Positions 25,248 through 33,598 of a DNA stretch of 46,506 nt are shown here, piece after piece. The notes under the pieces are model-generated. The model did no database searches and had not been told where the DNA came from. It saw only the letters and a list, made by a program, of their open reading frames with translations. Positions within the stretch are counted from its first letter, which is position 1; every line of letters starts with the position of its first letter. The translations under genes and the position numbers were made by a program. Source of the stretch: an uncultured Prevotellaceae bacterium (GTDB lineage Bacteria; Bacteroidota; Bacteroidia; Bacteroidales; Muribaculaceae); the NCBI GenBank assembly GCA_947165485.1, contig CAMVAP010000023.1, forward strand, positions 1 through 46,506, read 5' to 3'.

Positions 25248-26021
25248 ATGATGACTGCAAGAGAGATTATCGGGTATATGGAGTCGCTGCGCAACGAGAA
25301 GCAGCGGCAGGTGTTGATGCGGTTTTTCAAGACGGGACCGGGAGAGTATGGCGAGGGCGATGAGTTCCTGGGACTGAAGGTGCCACAGACGCGCCAGATC
25401 GTCAAACTCACGGGTGGTGACTTGCCTCTTGAGGAGGTGCCCGAGTTGCTGATGTCGCCCTGGCACGAGGTGAGGCTGTGCGGCCTGCTGCTGATGGTGG
25501 CGCGGTTTGAGAAACTGGCCACTAAGCGGCTGGCCGATGATGAACAGGCCATCATGGGCCGCGACGAGATTGTGAGGATGTACCTGCATCATGCCGAGCG
25601 GGCCAACAACTGGGATTTGGTTGATCTCTCGGCACCCAAGATCTTGGGACACTGGCTGTTGCTGCCATCACGATTGGGCGACAAGCGGGCCATCGTCGAT
25701 GAATTGGCCTCCAGCGACAACCTGTGGCGACAGCGCATGAGCATGGTGTGTACCTGGAAGACCACCCAGCAGGGAGACCCGTCGTGGTGCCTGCGATATG
25801 CCGAGGTGCATCTCCATCACCCGCATGACCTGATGCATAAGGCCGTCGGCTGGATGTTGCGGGAAGTGGGCAAGCGATGCGGCATGGATCTGCTATGCCA
25901 GTTCCTGGAGCGCCATGCCCACGAGATGCCCCGCACGGCCTTGCGTTATGCTATCGAGAAAATGTCACCCGAGGAACGACAGCACTGGCTCAACGCCTCA
26001 AACATGGACAACAGTCAATAG
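25248..26021 (+). CDS. DNA alkylation repair protein (AlkD-like)
   Basis: 257 aa of HEAT-like helical repeats. GEGDEFLGLKVPQTR near residue 40 and NNWDLVDLSAPKILGHWL (Trp and Asp of the glycosylase site) are AlkD hallmarks. AlkD removes bulky or cationic alkylated bases without base flipping. Start is ATG 25248 or the adjacent ATG 25251; the frame is open to GTG 25242, but that lies in the promoter. Its 3' end overlaps the convergent YjbR-like gene by 7 bases. Confidence 0.9.
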   Translation: MMTAREIIGYMESLRNEKQRQVLMRFFKTGPGEYGEGDEFLGLKVPQTRQIVKLTGGDLPLEEVPELLMSPWHEVRLCGLLLMVARFEKLATKRLADDEQAIMGRDEIVRMYLHHAERANNWDLVDLSAPKILGHWLLLPSRLGDKRAIVDELASSDNLWRQRMSMVCTWKTTQQGDPSWCLRYAEVHLHHPHDLMHKAVGWMLREVGKRCGMDLLCQFLERHAHEMPRTALRYAIEKMSPEERQHWLNASNMDNSQ

Positions 26022-26383
26022 GGATTTCTTTTATTCACTCGTGGTGAGTACTGGCTTTTCACTAGGTCATAAGATGTTTTGACCAACTGGCGCAGCATCT
26101 CGTCACTCACGTCGCTGCCAACGATGACACTCATCCAGTGACGCTTGTTACCATTATAAGGGTCGTTGACGGCTTGGTACCGTTCCTTGAGGTCGGCAAT
26201 GGCTTCGGGGTCACCCTTGAGGGTAATAGCCGAGAAATCATCGATATTGAAGTAGCAGAACATGTGCCCGTTCACATAGAACACAAGAATCGTAAACTTC
26301 CCACGCGAGAATTTCTCAAACGGGGTGGCCTCGGTAGCGCCTGGCAGCGACAGACAATATTCCCTGAACTCCTCGATATTCAT
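26015..26383 (-). CDS. MmcQ/YjbR family protein
   Basis: 122 aa. MNIEEFREYCLSLPGATEATPF, then FTILVFYVNGHMFCYFNID and a terminal NPYNGNKRHWMSVIV-type block are typical of the MmcQ/YjbR CyaY-like fold. Small cytoplasmic protein with possible DNA-binding; the role is not known. Its ATG overlaps the preceding stop by ATGA (26380-26383), so it is coupled to the 26380-27030 gene. Confidence 0.9.
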   Translation of the reverse strand: MNIEEFREYCLSLPGATEATPFEKFSRGKFTILVFYVNGHMFCYFNIDDFSAITLKGDPEAIADLKERYQAVNDPYNGNKRHWMSVIVGSDVSDEMLRQLVKTSYDLVKSQYSPRVNKRNPY

Positions 26384-27030
26384 TCTTCTTGCTTGCGGAC
26401 GAGGGTGTGACGGTCTAGTAGCGGCTTGATTTCTTGCTCAAAGATGCTGCGTTCCACAATCCTGTAGTGGGGATGGTAGGCTTCGCGGTAGTCGGGCGAG
26501 TGGCTGATGGCATATTTCCCCTGGGAGAGCACGCTGTCAATCCACTGGCGGTCGCGCTGGTAGTCCTTCAATGCGAGGTTCATTTTGTCGATGGTGCGCA
26601 CGATCTTGCGCCATCGCTTTTTCCAGGATTTCAACGAAGGACGCTTGGTGGCATTGGCGCTCTTGACAAACGCGTCGAGCAGCATTTCCTCGGTTATGAA
26701 CCCTTCATGGATGGCCTTGATACTCACCCTCACGTGTCTGCCATCCACTCCGCAGGGCTCATAGTACCAGGGCAACAGGTCGTCGGGGCTGGTGCTGGCG
26801 ATCTCGTCATCCAGATAGGCTTTCATCTGCCCTCGATCCACAATCAGGTGCTCGGCTCCCATATAGTCCTGAAAACAGGACTTGTACAGGTCTAGCAACC
26901 GGCACTGTGGGTACATCTCCACTTGCTGCCGCACAAAGCTCTCGACACCCTGTGCCGACAGCCCCATGGCCCACATTACAGCGACAACCGCAGCCGCACT
27001 TCTCAAGTAGTCTATAACCTTTACCTTCAT
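26380..27030 (-). CDS. Conserved secreted protein of unknown function
   Basis: 216 aa with an N-terminal signal peptide (SAAAVVAVMWAMGLSAQ). The mature part is helical and basic with YKSCFQDYMGAEHLI and WKKRWRKI; it ends in a charged ARG/LYS/GLU tail. The order CFQDYMGAEH is familiar in Bacteroidetes proteins but I cannot name a family. A strong promoter precedes it, and it leads the two-gene transcript with the YjbR-like gene. Confidence 0.75.
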   Translation of the reverse strand: MKVKVIDYLRSAAAVVAVMWAMGLSAQGVESFVRQQVEMYPQCRLLDLYKSCFQDYMGAEHLIVDRGQMKAYLDDEIASTSPDDLLPWYYEPCGVDGRHVRVSIKAIHEGFITEEMLLDAFVKSANATKRPSLKSWKKRWRKIVRTIDKMNLALKDYQRDRQWIDSVLSQGKYAISHSPDYREAYHPHYRIVERSIFEQEIKPLLDRHTLVRKQEE

Positions 27031-27053
27031 TATATTTTCTATCTCTGTTCTGG

Positions 27054-27085
27054 CAAAGGTACGTCATATTTTTCCATACGGCAAA
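27054..27085 (-). promoter_or_regulatory. Promoter of the secreted protein/YjbR operon
   Basis: On the minus strand: TTTG (27085-27082), 20 bases, TACCTTTG (27061-27054); ATG at 27030. Confidence 0.7.
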
Positions 27086-27191
27086 ATATCCCCGAGTTTT
27101 CTACATGATGGGCGTGGCATTGTAGGTGTGATGGTCAATACCGTGATGGAACTTTTCTTGGTAATGGGCGTTGGTTGTCGGGAATTGTGTG

Positions 27192-27199
27192 TATATTTG
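27192..27199 (+). promoter_or_regulatory. -7 box of the tricorn-like protease gene
   Basis: TATATTTG, 31 bases before ATG 27230; a TTG lies 18 bases upstream at 27171-27173. The position rules out translation from the ATG at 27128. Confidence 0.55.
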
Positions 27200-27229
27200 C
27201 ACAAAAACTCATTAAAATCATTTAATAAT

Positions 27230-30200
27230 ATGACTATCACTAGAAAATTGACCCTGATGGTCGCTTGCTGGATGGCACTCGGTGCCGCGGCACAGGCCAA
27301 CCCGCTGTGGATGCGTTTCTGCGCCATCTCGCCCGACGGGCAGACCATTGTTTTTTCCTACAAGGGTGACCTGTTTACTGTGCCGGCACAGGGCGGCACA
27401 GCCCATCAACTGACGTCCAATGCGGCCTATGATGCCTACCCGGTGTGGAGCCCCAATGGCCAGCAAATTGCCTTTGCCTCGGCACGTGAAGGCAGCCTCG
27501 ACGTGTTTGTCATCGATAAGGATGGCGGCACACCCACTCGACTCACCACCGACAGTGGCAACGAGACACCCCTGGGCTTCCTCGATAATGGCACGGTACT
27601 CTTTGAGGCCACTGTCATGCCCACGGCACAATCCATTCTGTTTGCCGACCGCTCGTTCCCGCAGGTCTATCAGGTGAGCACTACCGGCGGCAGCAGGCCA
27701 CGCCTGTTCTCAGCCCTGCCCATGCAGGACCTGAGCATCAACGCCCGCGGTGACATTCTCTATCACGACATCAAGGGCTATGAGGACCCCTTCCGCAAGC
27801 ATCACACCAGTTCCATCACGCGTGACATCTGGTTGAAGCAGGGCGAGAAGTACACCAGGCTCACCTCCTTCAATGGTGAGGACCGCACACCCCGCTGGGC
27901 GCCCGATGGCAACTCCTATTATTACTTGAGCGAGCAGGATGGCACCTTCAACGTCTATCAGAATAATATCGGCGGCACTGCTCGTCAACTCACCAGCCAC
28001 AAGGACAATCCGGTGCGTTTCCTCACGGTGGCTGGCAATGGCACGTTATGCTATGGCTACAATGGCGAGATCTACACCCTGCGCGAGGGTGGGGAGCCCC
28101 ATCGGGTCGATATCACCATCGCTGTTGACCGCAGTGAGCAGGAACTCATTCGCCAGATCAAGCGCGACGGCGCGACTTCCATCAGCGTGTCGCCCAGTGG
28201 CAAGGAAATCGCATTTGTCATGCACGGTGATGTCTATGTGACCTCGGTGGAATACAACACCACCAAGCAGATCACCGATACACCCGAGCAGGAACGCACC
28301 ATCGACTTCTCGCCCGATGGCCGCAGCATCGTCTATGACAGCGAGCGCGGCGGTATGTGGCAGATCTACCAGACCTCCATCAAGAACAAGGACGAGAAAC
28401 GCTTTACCTATGCCACCGACCTCGTCGAGGAGCAGCTCACCAACACGGGTCGCACCTCCATCCAGCCCGCCTATAGCCCCGACGGCAAGAGCGTGGCCTT
28501 CCTGGAGGACCGTGCCACCCTGCGTGCCGTCGATGTCAAGACCAAGGCCGTGCGCACCCTCATGGACGGCAAGTACATCTATTCCTACAGCGATGGCGAC
28601 GTGTGGTATCAATGGAGCCCTGACAGCCGCTGGCTGCTCTCGTCCTACATCGGCACTGGTGGATGGAATAGCCAGGATGTCGCGCTGGTCAGCGCCAGCG
28701 GTAACGGTGAGATTCATAACCTGACCGAGAGTGGCTACAACGAGGGTAACGCCAAGTGGGTCCTCGGCGGCAAGGCGATGATCTTCACCAGCGACCGTGC
28801 GGGATACCGCAGTCATGGCAGTTGGGGTACCGAGGACGACGTGTATATCATGTTCTTTGACCTGGATGCATACGAGCGCTTCAGGATGAGCAAGGAAGAA
28901 AAAGTCCTGCAAGAGGAAGCCGAGAAAGAGTTGAAGAAGGCTCAAGACGAGGCTGCCAAGGGCAAGGAAAGCAAGAAAAAAGACAATAAGAAGAAAAAAG
29001 ACAGTGCCAGCGACAAGCCTGCCGTTGCCCCGTTACAGCTTGACCTGGAGAATTGCCGTGACCGCATCGTGCGCCTGACGGTGAACTCCTCCCACTTGGG
29101 CGACTATGTTCTGTCGCGTGGTGGTGACACGCTTTACTATCAAGCGGCGTTTGAGGGTGGTATGGACCTGTGGAAACATGACCTGCGTGAGCACAAGACC
29201 GAGATTGTGCTCAAGGGCGTGGGCGGCGGTTCCATGCAGATGGACAAGGATGGAAAGAACCTCTTCGTTTGCACGGGCAAGGGCATCAAGAAGATTGACC
29301 TGGCCAAGGGCAAACCCGAGCCGGTCAACTTTGAAGCTAATTTCAATTACCGCCCCTATCAGGAGAGGGAATGCATCTTCAACCACATCTGGCAACAGGT
29401 CAAGGATAAATTCTATGTCGAGGATATTCATGGCGTGAACTGGGAGGGCTACCGCGAGAACTACAAGCGCTTCCTGCCCTATATCAACAATAACTACGAC
29501 TTCCGCGACATGCTCAGCGAGATGCTGGGTGAGTTGAACGGTTCCCACACCGGTGCCCGCTACAATCCTGGTGGGCCAACCCTCAAGACGGCGGCCCTGG
29601 GACTTTTCCTCGATGACACCTATCAGGGCAATGGCTTGCGTGTTTCAGAGGTCATCAAGCGGGGCCCGTTTGATGTGAAAAAGACGGGTGTCACGACTGG
29701 ATGTATCATCGAGAAAATTGATGGCAACGAGATCGGTGCTGGCGAGGACTACAACTGGATGCTTGACGGTAAGGCTGGTAAACCCATCCGCATCACGGTT
29801 TATAATCCCAAGAGCGCCAAGCGATTTGATGTCACGGTCAAGGCCATCAGCAAGGGCGAGCAGCAGGAGCTGCTCTACAAGCGCTGGGTGGATCGCAACC
29901 GTGCGCTGGTGGATAGCCTCTCGGGTGGACAGTTGGCCTATGTCCATGTCAAGGAAATGGATAGCGAGAGCTTCCGCACCGTGTATCGTGAACTGTTGAG
30001 CGACAAGAACCGCAACCGCAAGGCGGTGATCGTCGATGAGCGTCACAATGGTGGTGGATGGCTGCATGATGACCTGTGCACCTTGCTCAGCGGCAAGCAG
30101 TACCAGACTTTTGTGCCTCATGGTAAGGAGGTGGGCGTTGACCCTTTCAACAAGTGGACCAAGCCTTCCTGTGTGCTCGTGTGCGAGGACGATTACAGTA

Positions 30201-30475
30201 ATGGTTATGGCTTCCCCTTTGTCTATAGGGAATTGGGCATCGGAAAACTCATCGGAACGCCTGTTCCGGGCACGATGACTGCCGTGTGGTGGGAGACGTT
30301 GATCGACCGCTCTCTGGTCTTTGGCATCCCCCAGGTGGGTTGTCGTGACATGCGTGGAAACTATTGCGAGAACACTCCCCTCATTCCCGATATTGAGGTC
30401 TATAATTCTCCCGAGGACTACCTCACTGGCCATGACCGTCAACTCGAACGGGCTGTCCAGGAAATGATGAAGTAA
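27230..30475 (+). CDS. Tricorn-like protease (beta-propeller, PDZ, S41 peptidase)
   Basis: 1081 aa. Signal peptide (LTLMVACWMALGAAAQA), then two blocks of WD40/PD40-like beta-propeller repeats (many SPDG motifs such as CAISPDGQTIVFSYKGD, WSPNGQQIAFASARE), a Lys/Glu-rich insert near 560-600, a tricorn C1 region with NGSHTGARY (about 770), a PDZ domain, and the peptidase region DDYSNGYGF (about 985) followed by GTMTAVWWE and an ENTPLIPDI end. Tricorn proteases degrade peptides; the export signal places this one in the periplasm. Ser in DYSNGY is followed by Asn where archaeal tricorn has Asp. Confidence 0.9.
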   Translation: MTITRKLTLMVACWMALGAAAQANPLWMRFCAISPDGQTIVFSYKGDLFTVPAQGGTAHQLTSNAAYDAYPVWSPNGQQIAFASAREGSLDVFVIDKDGGTPTRLTTDSGNETPLGFLDNGTVLFEATVMPTAQSILFADRSFPQVYQVSTTGGSRPRLFSALPMQDLSINARGDILYHDIKGYEDPFRKHHTSSITRDIWLKQGEKYTRLTSFNGEDRTPRWAPDGNSYYYLSEQDGTFNVYQNNIGGTARQLTSHKDNPVRFLTVAGNGTLCYGYNGEIYTLREGGEPHRVDITIAVDRSEQELIRQIKRDGATSISVSPSGKEIAFVMHGDVYVTSVEYNTTKQITDTPEQERTIDFSPDGRSIVYDSERGGMWQIYQTSIKNKDEKRFTYATDLVEEQLTNTGRTSIQPAYSPDGKSVAFLEDRATLRAVDVKTKAVRTLMDGKYIYSYSDGDVWYQWSPDSRWLLSSYIGTGGWNSQDVALVSASGNGEIHNLTESGYNEGNAKWVLGGKAMIFTSDRAGYRSHGSWGTEDDVYIMFFDLDAYERFRMSKEEKVLQEEAEKELKKAQDEAAKGKESKKKDNKKKKDSASDKPAVAPLQLDLENCRDRIVRLTVNSSHLGDYVLSRGGDTLYYQAAFEGGMDLWKHDLREHKTEIVLKGVGGGSMQMDKDGKNLFVCTGKGIKKIDLAKGKPEPVNFEANFNYRPYQERECIFNHIWQQVKDKFYVEDIHGVNWEGYRENYKRFLPYINNNYDFRDMLSEMLGELNGSHTGARYNPGGPTLKTAALGLFLDDTYQGNGLRVSEVIKRGPFDVKKTGVTTGCIIEKIDGNEIGAGEDYNWMLDGKAGKPIRITVYNPKSAKRFDVTVKAISKGEQQELLYKRWVDRNRALVDSLSGGQLAYVHVKEMDSESFRTVYRELLSDKNRNRKAVIVDERHNGGGWLHDDLCTLLSGKQYQTFVPHGKEVGVDPFNKWTKPSCVLVCEDDYSNGYGFPFVYRELGIGKLIGTPVPGTMTAVWWETLIDRSLVFGIPQVGCRDMRGNYCENTPLIPDIEVYNSPEDYLTGHDRQLERAVQEMMK

Positions 30476-30501
30476 ACCCACTCCTTTCTGGGGAATAATA
30501 A

Positions 30502-30545
30502 ACAAGCCCTATGTTTGCACCGTCAAAGTCAAACATAGGGCTTGT
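30502..30545. terminator. Bidirectional terminator between convergent genes
   Basis: A perfect 16-bp stem (30502-30517 with 30530-30545; arms contain AAGCCCTATG) closes a 12-base loop midway between two converging genes. Confidence 0.75.
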
Positions 30546-30560
30546 CTTCAATATCTCGCT

Positions 30561-31436
30561 CTACTTGAGGTAGCGGGAGAAAAACCGCCAAACTTCTTCG
30601 CCCGTGTCGAGGTCGGTTGTGTGCCAGGAGTGCACGCCGCCCATGACCTCATAGAGCCACACGTCGCAGCCTGTCGTGGAACTGCTGTAGTGGTGCTTGA
30701 TGATGGGGTGACCATCGGCCCCCTTTAGGCTCTCGATGCGCTCGGTGGTCTCTTGGGTACAGCGGTTGCGTGCCACCCAGTAGCCGATGGCAACGGGAAC
30801 GGGCAGATAGGCTCCCCAGCCTCCCTTGTTGTCCATGTCGCCCGTCCACTCCGACACGCGGTCCTCGGTGCCGTGGATTTCCATTAATGGGATAGGGTGG
30901 GGTGCCTGCTTGGTTTCATAGATCCATGCCATCGTCAAGCCTGCAATGGGTGCAACAGCGCTGAAAACGTCCTGCTTGCTGTAGGCCATCAGGTAGCACA
31001 TCTCGCCACCGTTGGACATCCCCGTGAGGAAGGTGTTTTTTCGGCTCAGGTGGTGACGTTTCTGGACATGACGGGCAATGCGGCACAAGGCTTTCACGTC
31101 ATCCACCTGCCAGCTTTGTTGAAATGGGTAACCCACATTCCAGCTGGGCTGGCCTTCGGGGTCTTTCAGCCCCTGGGGAATGCACACGGCAAAGCCGTGA
31201 CGGTCGGCAGCGGCAACCATCGGGTTCTCGCGCCAGATGCCGGCTCCGTAACCATGCAGGATGACAACCAACGGAGCCCCTGCTGGCAAACCGTCGGGCA
31301 GATACATTTCCCAATGCCGCATCTGGCCATCGACCTTGAGCGAGTCGGCGACAAAGGCTCCCGCCTTGCACGGCAGCACGCCTAGCATCAGCGCCACTGC
31401 CATGGTCAGTATCTTGATGGATAGTCTTGTTGTCAT
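30561..31436 (-). CDS. Secreted esterase of the PHB-depolymerase/LpqC type
   Basis: 291 aa. Signal peptide (LTMAVALMLGVLPCKAGA), VVILHGYGAG oxyanion region, nucleophile elbow GMSNGG, acid in HGTEDRVSEW and catalytic His in GGVHSWHT. This is the alpha/beta-hydrolase layout of LpqC/feruloyl-esterase-like enzymes that act on esters of polysaccharides or polyhydroxyalkanoates. Substrate unknown; a role in plant glycan deacylation is plausible for a gut Bacteroidales. The acetyltransferase gene lies upstream on the same strand, 29 bases away. Confidence 0.87.
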   Translation of the reverse strand: MTTRLSIKILTMAVALMLGVLPCKAGAFVADSLKVDGQMRHWEMYLPDGLPAGAPLVVILHGYGAGIWRENPMVAAADRHGFAVCIPQGLKDPEGQPSWNVGYPFQQSWQVDDVKALCRIARHVQKRHHLSRKNTFLTGMSNGGEMCYLMAYSKQDVFSAVAPIAGLTMAWIYETKQAPHPIPLMEIHGTEDRVSEWTGDMDNKGGWGAYLPVPVAIGYWVARNRCTQETTERIESLKGADGHPIIKHHYSSSTTGCDVWLYEVMGGVHSWHTTDLDTGEEVWRFFSRYLK

Positions 31437-31465
31437 TCCCCTTGACTAATTGATAAAGATGGCTT

Positions 31466-32032
31466 TTACTTGACAGCCCTGATCAATTTGGCTGGAACAC
31501 CGCCCACGATGGTGCGCGGGGCCACGTCCTTGGTCACTACGGCTCCCGCTGCCACGATGGCGCCGTCACCGATGGTCACGCCTGCCAGCACGGTGGCATT
31601 GGCACCTATCCACACGTTCTTGCCAATGTGGATGGGCGCATGGGTCATGCCTGCTCGCTGCTCGGGGTCCTCCAGGTGATTGAGGGTCGCCAGCACCACA
31701 TTGTGACCGATGAGGGCTCCCTCGTCGATAGTGATGCCGCCCTGGTCCTGGAATTTACACCCCATGTTGATGAACACACGCTCACCCACAACGGTATTCT
31801 TGCCACAATCAGTATAAAATGGTGGGAACATGCCCACGCTCTTGGGCACTTCGCGGCCCCACAACTGCTCCAGCAGGGCATGTAATTGTTCGGGCGTGTG
31901 GTAGCTGCCATTGATCTCGGCTGTGATCTTCAGCGCCTCTTGTGATAGCTGGTGGAACATCATGTGAACGGGTGAACCGCCACCGATCGGCTGCCCCGAT
32001 GCCATGTAGTCTCTAAATTCTTGTATGGTCAT
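31466..32032 (-). CDS. Sugar O-acetyltransferase (maltose/galactoside type, LbH)
   Basis: 188 aa. N-terminal Mac domain ([16 protein letters not shown]...) and hexapeptide repeats giving a left-handed beta-helix ([57 protein letters not shown]). HxxP-like catalytic region near NHLEDPEQR. Transfers acetyl from acetyl-CoA to a sugar 6-hydroxyl. Cytoplasmic, with a conserved [11 protein letters not shown] end. Confidence 0.92.
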   Translation of the reverse strand: MTIQEFRDYMASGQPIGGGSPVHMMFHQLSQEALKITAEINGSYHTPEQLHALLEQLWGREVPKSVGMFPPFYTDCGKNTVVGERVFINMGCKFQDQGGITIDEGALIGHNVVLATLNHLEDPEQRAGMTHAPIHIGKNVWIGANATVLAGVTIGDGAIVAAGAVVTKDVAPRTIVGGVPAKLIRAVK

Positions 32033-32064
32033 TTCTTACTCGTGTTAATAGCGTTTTTTCTCTG

Positions 32065-32102
32065 CAAAGGTAGTGTATTTCACAAAATAATGGCTACCTT
32101 TG
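32065..32102. promoter_or_regulatory. Back-to-back promoters (acetyltransferase and flavin reductase)
   Basis: Minus strand TACCTTTG occupies 32072-32065 and plus strand TACCTTTG 32095-32102. Each gives a leader of about 30 bases to its ATG. Neither has a strong TTG box at 20 bases. Confidence 0.55.
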
Positions 32103-32136
32103 TTGGGACTATTTAATCTTTTAACCAAGTAACAAT

Positions 32137-32703
32137 ATGAAAAGTTTTGGATCAAAACCGTGGATGCTTCCACAACCGGTACTCATCATCGGCACCTATG
32201 ACAAGGAAGGACGCCCCAACGCTATGAACGCCGCTTGGGGTGGTACATGGGACATGAAGGAAATCATCATTTCGCTCTCTTCTCACGCTACGACCGACAA
32301 TCTGGCCGTCAACGACTCGTTCACTGTGGCATTTGCCACGGTCGAGACGATGGTGGCATCCGACTTTGTGGGCATCGTCAGCGCCAAGAAGGACCCCGAC
32401 AAGATGGCCAAGACGGGATGGACGATCGAGAAAGCCCCCAACGTCAACGCTCCCTTGTTCACCGATTTCCCCATGACGATGGAGTGCCGCGTGAAGCAGA
32501 AAATCGACGAGGACCGCAACACGGGCTACTATCTGGTGGCCGAGGTCGTTAACGTCCTGTGTGACGAGAAGTATCTTGATGATGAGGGCAATCCCGACAT
32601 CGAGAAGATGCACATCATCACCTATGACCCCACCCGCTACAAGTACGTGCAATTGGGCACGACCGTGGGTACCGCCTTCCACGACGGCGCCCAACTCAAG
32701 TAA
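32137..32703 (+). CDS. Flavin reductase family protein
   Basis: 188 aa. PQPVLIIGTYDKEGRPNAMNAAWGG at the N-terminus is the FMN-binding split-barrel start; HATTDNLAVNDSFTV and DPDKMAKTGWTIEKAP follow as usual in Bacteroidetes members. It reduces flavin or binds FMN as an oxidoreductase. Monocistronic. Note that the start follows a good promoter and there is no secretion signal. Confidence 0.9.
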   Translation: MKSFGSKPWMLPQPVLIIGTYDKEGRPNAMNAAWGGTWDMKEIIISLSSHATTDNLAVNDSFTVAFATVETMVASDFVGIVSAKKDPDKMAKTGWTIEKAPNVNAPLFTDFPMTMECRVKQKIDEDRNTGYYLVAEVVNVLCDEKYLDDEGNPDIEKMHIITYDPTRYKYVQLGTTVGTAFHDGAQLK

Positions 32704-32786
32704 AAATATCTACTATAATCAGTAAGCATGGCGTTCCTGTGAAGCATTTGACCTCGCGGGAACGTTATGTTATGATGTGATAAAAG

Positions 32787-32817
32787 TTGCAAAATGCAAT
32801 TTTTTGTGGTAATTTTG
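32787..32817 (+). promoter_or_regulatory. Promoter of the S24 regulator gene
   Basis: TTG at 32787-32789, 20 bases, TAATTTTG at 32810-32817; ATG at 32856. Confidence 0.6.
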
Positions 32818-32855
32818 CCGCGACTTAAAAAACACATATCAAACAATCTAGATCA

Positions 32856-33557
32856 ATGGAACCAGAAAAAAATGCTGAAGTCATTGCAAGAATCAAGTAT
32901 TTGATGAAGGAACTGGGTATGCGGCAAGTCCAGTTTGCCGAGCGCATCGGGGTGGATACGTCCAACCTGTCCAAATACCTGAATGCCCACATGCCCCTGA
33001 GCGACTCCTTCCTCAACCGGTTGGTGGTCAATCTGGGCGTCTCCAAGGAATGGCTACTCGACGGTACCGACTTGCCTTTTGCCAAGACCACTGTGCGCAT
33101 CGATTCCTCCGACCCGCGCATGGCGCTCTCGACCGATGCCGCCGCTCCCCAAACCGGTATTCCCGTCTATGATGTCGATGCCACTGCTGGCAGTGCGTCG
33201 GGCCGCAACGAACTGTTTGCTACCGAGAATATCGTGGGTTGGGTCAATCTGCCCAACATGAGCCCTAATTGCCGCATCGTCCGCGTGAGTGGCGACTCGA
33301 TGGCACCCGTCATCATGGATGGTGACTTTGTCGCCGTGCGTGAGGTGAGTAACCCCACTCAGATCTATTGGGGTCAAATCTATGTTGTCCAACTCGATGA
33401 TTTCAGGTTGGTAAAATACCTTCGTCGACACACCGACCCCAACATGGTCGTCCTGCGCAGCGAGAACCCCAACTACGATGACATGGACGTGCGCCGCACC
33501 GACATCCATGAGATGCTTCTCGTCCAGCACATCCTCCACATCAACACACGACTCTAA
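32856..33557 (+). CDS. Helix-turn-helix regulator with S24 (LexA-like) self-cleaving domain
   Basis: 233 aa. N-terminal XRE-type HTH (VQFAERIGVDTSNLSKYLN, 25-43). The C-terminal S24 peptidase has Ser148 in SGDSM and Lys187 in RLVKYL; AG at 111-112 in DATAGSA is the probable cleavage site. Such CI/LexA-like repressors derepress targets after DNA damage. No prophage lies beside it and the next gene is an M16 peptidase 39 bases away, so it probably is a chromosomal stress regulator; targets unknown. Confidence 0.88.
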   Translation: MEPEKNAEVIARIKYLMKELGMRQVQFAERIGVDTSNLSKYLNAHMPLSDSFLNRLVVNLGVSKEWLLDGTDLPFAKTTVRIDSSDPRMALSTDAAAPQTGIPVYDVDATAGSASGRNELFATENIVGWVNLPNMSPNCRIVRVSGDSMAPVIMDGDFVAVREVSNPTQIYWGQIYVVQLDDFRLVKYLRRHTDPNMVVLRSENPNYDDMDVRRTDIHEMLLVQHILHINTRL

Positions 33558-33563
33558 ACCAAC

Positions 33564-33598
33564 AACTAACAACTAAAAACTAACAACTAAAAACTAAT
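33564..33598 (+). repeat. Five heptamers running into the M16 peptidase start
   Basis: AACTAAC, AACTAAA, AACTAAC, AACTAAA, AACTAAT; the last shares its final AT with the ATG at 33597. It fills the whole gap between two genes. No Shine-Dalgarno is present. Confidence 0.85.

Noticed and set aside
28046..28945. 299-codon open frame on the minus strand
   Set aside because: It is antisense to the tricorn-like protease gene, which has clear domains; long antisense frames arise from codon bias in G+C-rich genes.
29645..30505. 286-codon open frame on the minus strand
   Set aside because: Antisense to the tricorn-like gene, without family motifs or a promoter.
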